Under the pieces are notes generated by a model. The model saw only the letters and a program-made list of their open reading frames with translations. It had not been told where the DNA came from and did not search any database. Source: Erinaceus europaeus (lineage: Eukaryota > Chordata > Mammalia > Eulipotyphla > Erinaceidae). From it: DNA of 64,000 bases. Shown piece after piece: positions 60,360 to 64,000 of this stretch. The stretch spans positions 94,954,470 through 95,018,469 of the forward strand of contig NC_080171.1 of assembly GCF_950295315.1 (NCBI RefSeq). Reading direction: 5' to 3'. Within the stretch, counting starts at the first letter, position 1. Each line of letters starts with the position of its first letter. Both the position numbers and the translations under genes were made by a program.

Positions 60360-60641
60360 TTTATATATTTATTTATTCTCTTTTGTTGCCCTTGTTTTAT
60401 TGTTGTAGTTATTATTGCTGTTGTTATTGATGTCATCATTGTTGGATAGGACAGAAAGAAACGAAGAGAGGAGAGGAAGACAGAGAGGAGAGAGAAAGAT
60501 AAGACACCTGCAGACCTGCTTCACTGCTTGTGAAGCAACTCCACTGTAGGTGGAGAGCCAGGGGCTCAAACCGGGATCCTTATGTTGGTCCTTGTGCTTT
60601 GCACCACTTGCACTTAACCCTCTGTGCTACCACCCACTCCC
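60360..60641 (-). mobile_element. Family A SINE
   Basis: Complete reversed copy ending CCACCCACTCCC. Confidence 0.9.
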
Positions 60642-60904
60642 ATGAGGGAATTTTTAAAAGTTTAACTAAACAATGATGAAAATGGCAATGTCGAATAGCA
60701 TAATGCACATAAATCAATACTTAAAGAAAAATTCAGTCTCAGTAGTAAATATACATAGAAGGATATAAACCAATTCAAAAGTTACTTAAAAAGTGAAAAG
60801 ACTAGTAATTTAAATCCAAAAGAGAGAACTGCTGGAAGAATTCCATTTGTAGGCAAAAAAGGTTACAGTGTAGTGGACAAAAAGAAAATTGGCTTTAGAA
60901 GATT

Positions 60905-63900
60905 ATGAAGAAGTGAGACTTCCAGAGGCAGGGCTACAGAATAGTAGCAGCTGCTTTGCTCTCCTTTCCTCTCCCTGGTCAACTAGGAATATCAAAGAAG
61001 ATCACCTGAGACCTCAACAAGACAAGACTAGGACTGCTTTAGTCACCGGTGAGTGAAAACACCTGTGGCTCGTGGACTGAGAGGGGTTTAAGGGGAGATT
61101 CCTAGGGCTAAAGCCCATTATCTACTCCCGAGTGGCTGCTAACAGTCCAGCAGTTTGCCAGTTGAGGAGTCACCTCCAGTCTGTTATACCAACAGAAAAA
61201 CTGCTGAAGGGAGGAGAGGACTTCCCTAATACTCACCAAATGCAACTGTGAGTCTCCATTCCTAGTGCCCTTTGGAGGTTGGGTCAGCAGTGGGGAGGCC
61301 CTGTGCTGACATCTGGGCCAGACAACTGACCAGGAAACTCAGGAGAAGATATACTCGGTGACTGGGGTGGAGTGGGGTGTGTATAGTGGGAGCCCATTGT
61401 TCCACTGATGAGAACATGGTGACTAATAGCCTCAGAACCCACAGACAATAAACAGGACTTGTTTAGAAACTCACTGGACCAAGCAGTGCTGCCCAACTTG
61501 GCTCTCACTGGCAGCAGAGACGTTGAATTGAGCCTTGGGCTTTAGAGCCTTGGGCTTTAGATCCTTGGGATGTGGAGTCTCTTTGAATAACCACTGTACA
61601 ATCTCTCCCCCACCCAGCTTATACCTCTTGGTCAGGAGTGAGTGATTAAGCTAAAAAAACCTACCTATAGGTAAAAAGCCTTCAGGCTACCATAACCTAC
61701 AGGGAAGAAAAAGAACAAAAGAGGTTTTAACAGCCCCAGTGCTTCAACTGAGGGACTGAGACAACATTGAAACAACTGTTAATTTCCACAACTGTGAACT
61801 CTATAAATTCCTTACTTAGACACAAGTCAATCCTGGCAAGAGTGATCAGTGGATTGAAAAGTACAGAGAGGGACCTCATAACAAACTATACACAATGGTT
61901 AAACCAAGAAGAAACATTGGAGAAATGAAACAGGGCAAAAGCCCAGCAAAACCAACTCCCCAGGAGTAGAAGCACATAAGAATGAGGACAACATCCAAAC
62001 ACTAATTGAGGCATTAGGCACAGGAATGAGGAAAAAGACTGAAAGAAAAGTCATCAGAAATAGGGAAACAGCAAATGAGATTCTGAAAACAAAACAAACA
62101 AACAAAAAAAACACTACCTACCTCCAGATAATTAGAGAGAGCTGAAAGTTGAAATAGCTAAGAGCACAACTAGCTGAACAAGCTAATACAGTATCAGAAG
62201 AAGGTAACAAAATAGCTGAGCTACAGAAAATAACAGAAGGGGGGAGGGGCAGAAAACAGAATTAGCAAGACTGAGGACAAATTAGAGAAAACTAAGAAAG
62301 AAATCTCAAAAAGAGATTAGAGATACTGAAAACAACAGCAGACATGTGGGATGACTTCAAAAGAAATAATATACACATTATAGGCCTACCAGAGGAAGAA
62401 AGAGAGGAAGGGGAAGAAAGCATTCTACAGGACATGATAGAACTTCCCTAGACTAGACAACATAAAAGACATAAAGGTTCAAGAAACCCAGAGGGTCCCA
62501 AACAAATAACCCAGATGTAAAGACATCAAGACATGTCATACTTAGAATGAAAAGGAATAAAGATAAAGGATTCTGAAGGCAAAAACAAAGAGTCACCTAC
62601 AGAGGAAAACCCTTAAGGTTTGTAGCAGATTTCTGTCAAGGCTTTCAATCAGGACTACTGTAGCCTGCTAGACCATCATCCAAATTAGATGGAGCCATAA
62701 AAACCTTCTCAGACAAGCAACAGTTGGAGGAATCAACCATCACCAAGCCTACCCTGAAAGAAGTTCTGAAAGGTCTCCTATAAACAGTCAGACCACCATA
62801 AATATGCCATATATCAGAACACTCTAAAAATCTACAAGAATAGTGTTCAAATATCTTAAGTCCTTGATATCAATAAATGTCAATGGCCTGAATTCATCTA
62901 TTAAAAGGCACAGAGTAGGAAGATGGATCAGAAAACACAACCAAACAATATGCTATCTACAGGAAACCCACCTAACTCAACAAGACAAACTCAGACTCAA
63001 AGTGAAAGGATGGAAAACTATCATACAAGCCAATGGCCCATAAAAAAGGGCAGGAACAGCTAATATCGTATCTGAATAGCTATTCTCGTATCTGACACGC
63101 TAGACCTTAAAATAAGTAAAATTTTAAAAGATAGGGATAGACATTACTTAATGCTTAGAGGATTAGTCAATCAAGAGGACTAAAAGATTATTAACATCTA
63201 TGCACCCAATGAGACCACATCTAAATACATCAAACGTCTACTGAAACAGCTACAGCAAAATATTAACAACACAGTAATAGTAGGGGTCTTCAACACCCAA
63301 CTGTCTTAACTTGACAGATCATCCTGGCAGAAAATATATTAAAAAATGAGGAAGCTAAATGAAGAAATAGATAAAGTAGAACTACTGGCCTATTCAAGTC
63401 CACATGGGTCATTCTCAAGGATAGACCATATGTTAGTCCACAAAGACAGCATCAGCAAATTCAAGAATACTGAAATCATCCCAAGCATCTTCTTAGATGA
63501 CAGTGGAATTAAATTAACACTTTTAACAATAAACAAAAAAATTGGTAAAAGTCCCAAAATATGAAAACTCAACAGTACACTACTTAACAACTGCTGGGCC
63601 AAAGAAGAAATTAAGGAAGAAATCAAAATGTTTGGAGAGTTCAGTGAAAATGAAGACACGAGCTACCAAAATATTTGGGACACAAGTAAGGCACTACTGA
63701 GAGGGAAATTCATAGCCATACAAGCACACATTTGGAAACAAAAAAAACTCAAATCAACAATCTGATTGCACACCTTAAAGACCTAGAAGAATAAGAACAA
63801 AGCAAGCAGAAGGACTGAGATAACTAAAGTTAGGGCAGAAGTAAATAACATTAAAAATAAGAAAACCATACAAAAGATCAACGAAGCTAAATGTTGGTTC

Positions 63901-64000
63901 TTCGAAAGAGCAAACAAAACTGATAAACCTTTAGCCAGACTCACACACAAAAAAAGGAGAAGAACCACATAAATCAGATTGTTAATAAAAGAGGAGCTAT
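60905..64000 (+). mobile_element. Decayed LINE-1 with 5' region, ORF1 and ORF2 start, running off the window
   Basis: A G+C-richer 5' region begins near 60915 (CTTCCAGAGGCAGGGCTAC). ORF1 starts at ATG 61895 (MVKPRRNIGEMKQGK) and is broken by a stop after 24 codons; its RRM part is recognisable near 62350-62450 (RNNIHIIGLPEEEREEG). ORF2 begins near 62843 with the endonuclease start (SINVNGLNSSIKRHRVGRWI, LQETHL). The catalytic GDFN motif reads GVFN here (near 63285) and SRIDHML is kept near 63420. Multiple stops and frameshifts show it is dead. L1 encodes an RNA-binding chaperone (ORF1) and endonuclease/RT (ORF2). Confidence 0.9.

Overview
The window is mammalian nuclear DNA, most probably from a hedgehog (Erinaceus or close relative). 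The evidence is split genes with GT-AG introns whose exons translate to near-mammalian RABGAP1 and STRBP, plus a very dense load of tRNA-derived SINEs of the type known from Erinaceidae (ERI-type), many still bearing target-site duplications (TSDs). There is no prokaryotic gene, CRISPR array or operon.

Layout. 1-9642 (+): the last five coding exons of RABGAP1 (2829-2933, 3771-3854, 4593-4664, 6507-6704, 9520-9642, all phase 0), ending in a stop and a 3' UTR to about 11.25 kb. About 11.3-16.7 kb: intergenic DNA with SINEs and CA microsatellites. About 16.7-24.5 kb: mostly single-copy DNA with a minus-strand poly(A) signal near 16.75 kb; by remembered human synteny this is where the minus-strand lncRNA MIR600HG would lie. 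About 24.6-64 kb (-): the 3' half of STRBP, convergent with RABGAP1. Its stop is at 32869-32871 and eight coding exons run leftwards from 53479 (53387-53479, 52110-52309, 48296-48454, 43000-43134, 42663-42803, 39402-39525, 35538-35582, 32869-32945). They encode the nuclear localisation segment, both double-stranded RNA-binding domains and the RG/aromatic tail; the DZF-domain exons lie beyond the right edge.

Repeats. I use working family letters. A = ERI-type SINE (head with GGGAGTCGGGCGG, Pol III A and B boxes, pyrimidine-rich body, tail AACAAGGGCAACAAAAGGG; a 'long' form adds a segment containing GGAGCAGTGGATT and CAATAACCCTGGAG). B = SINE with a head like GGTGGCGCACCTGGTTGAG. C = SINE with a head like GGAGGTGGCGCAGTGGAT. 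D = short SINE with ATGGTTATGCAAA and GCCAGAGCTGAGCAGTGCT. E = SINE with AGCTCAGTGGGCAGGGCATG. F = older, diverged SINE-like pieces. LINE-1 is present as old 3' fragments, a small internal ORF2 fragment, and a decayed copy with 5' region, ORF1 and ORF2 start running off the right edge.

The most unusual object is at 53904-55231: a 5'-truncated non-LTR retrotransposon whose reverse transcriptase does not look like L1, L2 or the BovB/RTE type usual in mammals but like elements I associate with arthropods, cnidarians and fish. It sits inside a family A SINE with a 6-bp TSD, and its reading frame is broken only by one 11-bp tandem duplication. This suggests a recent insertion and possibly horizontal transfer into the hedgehog lineage.
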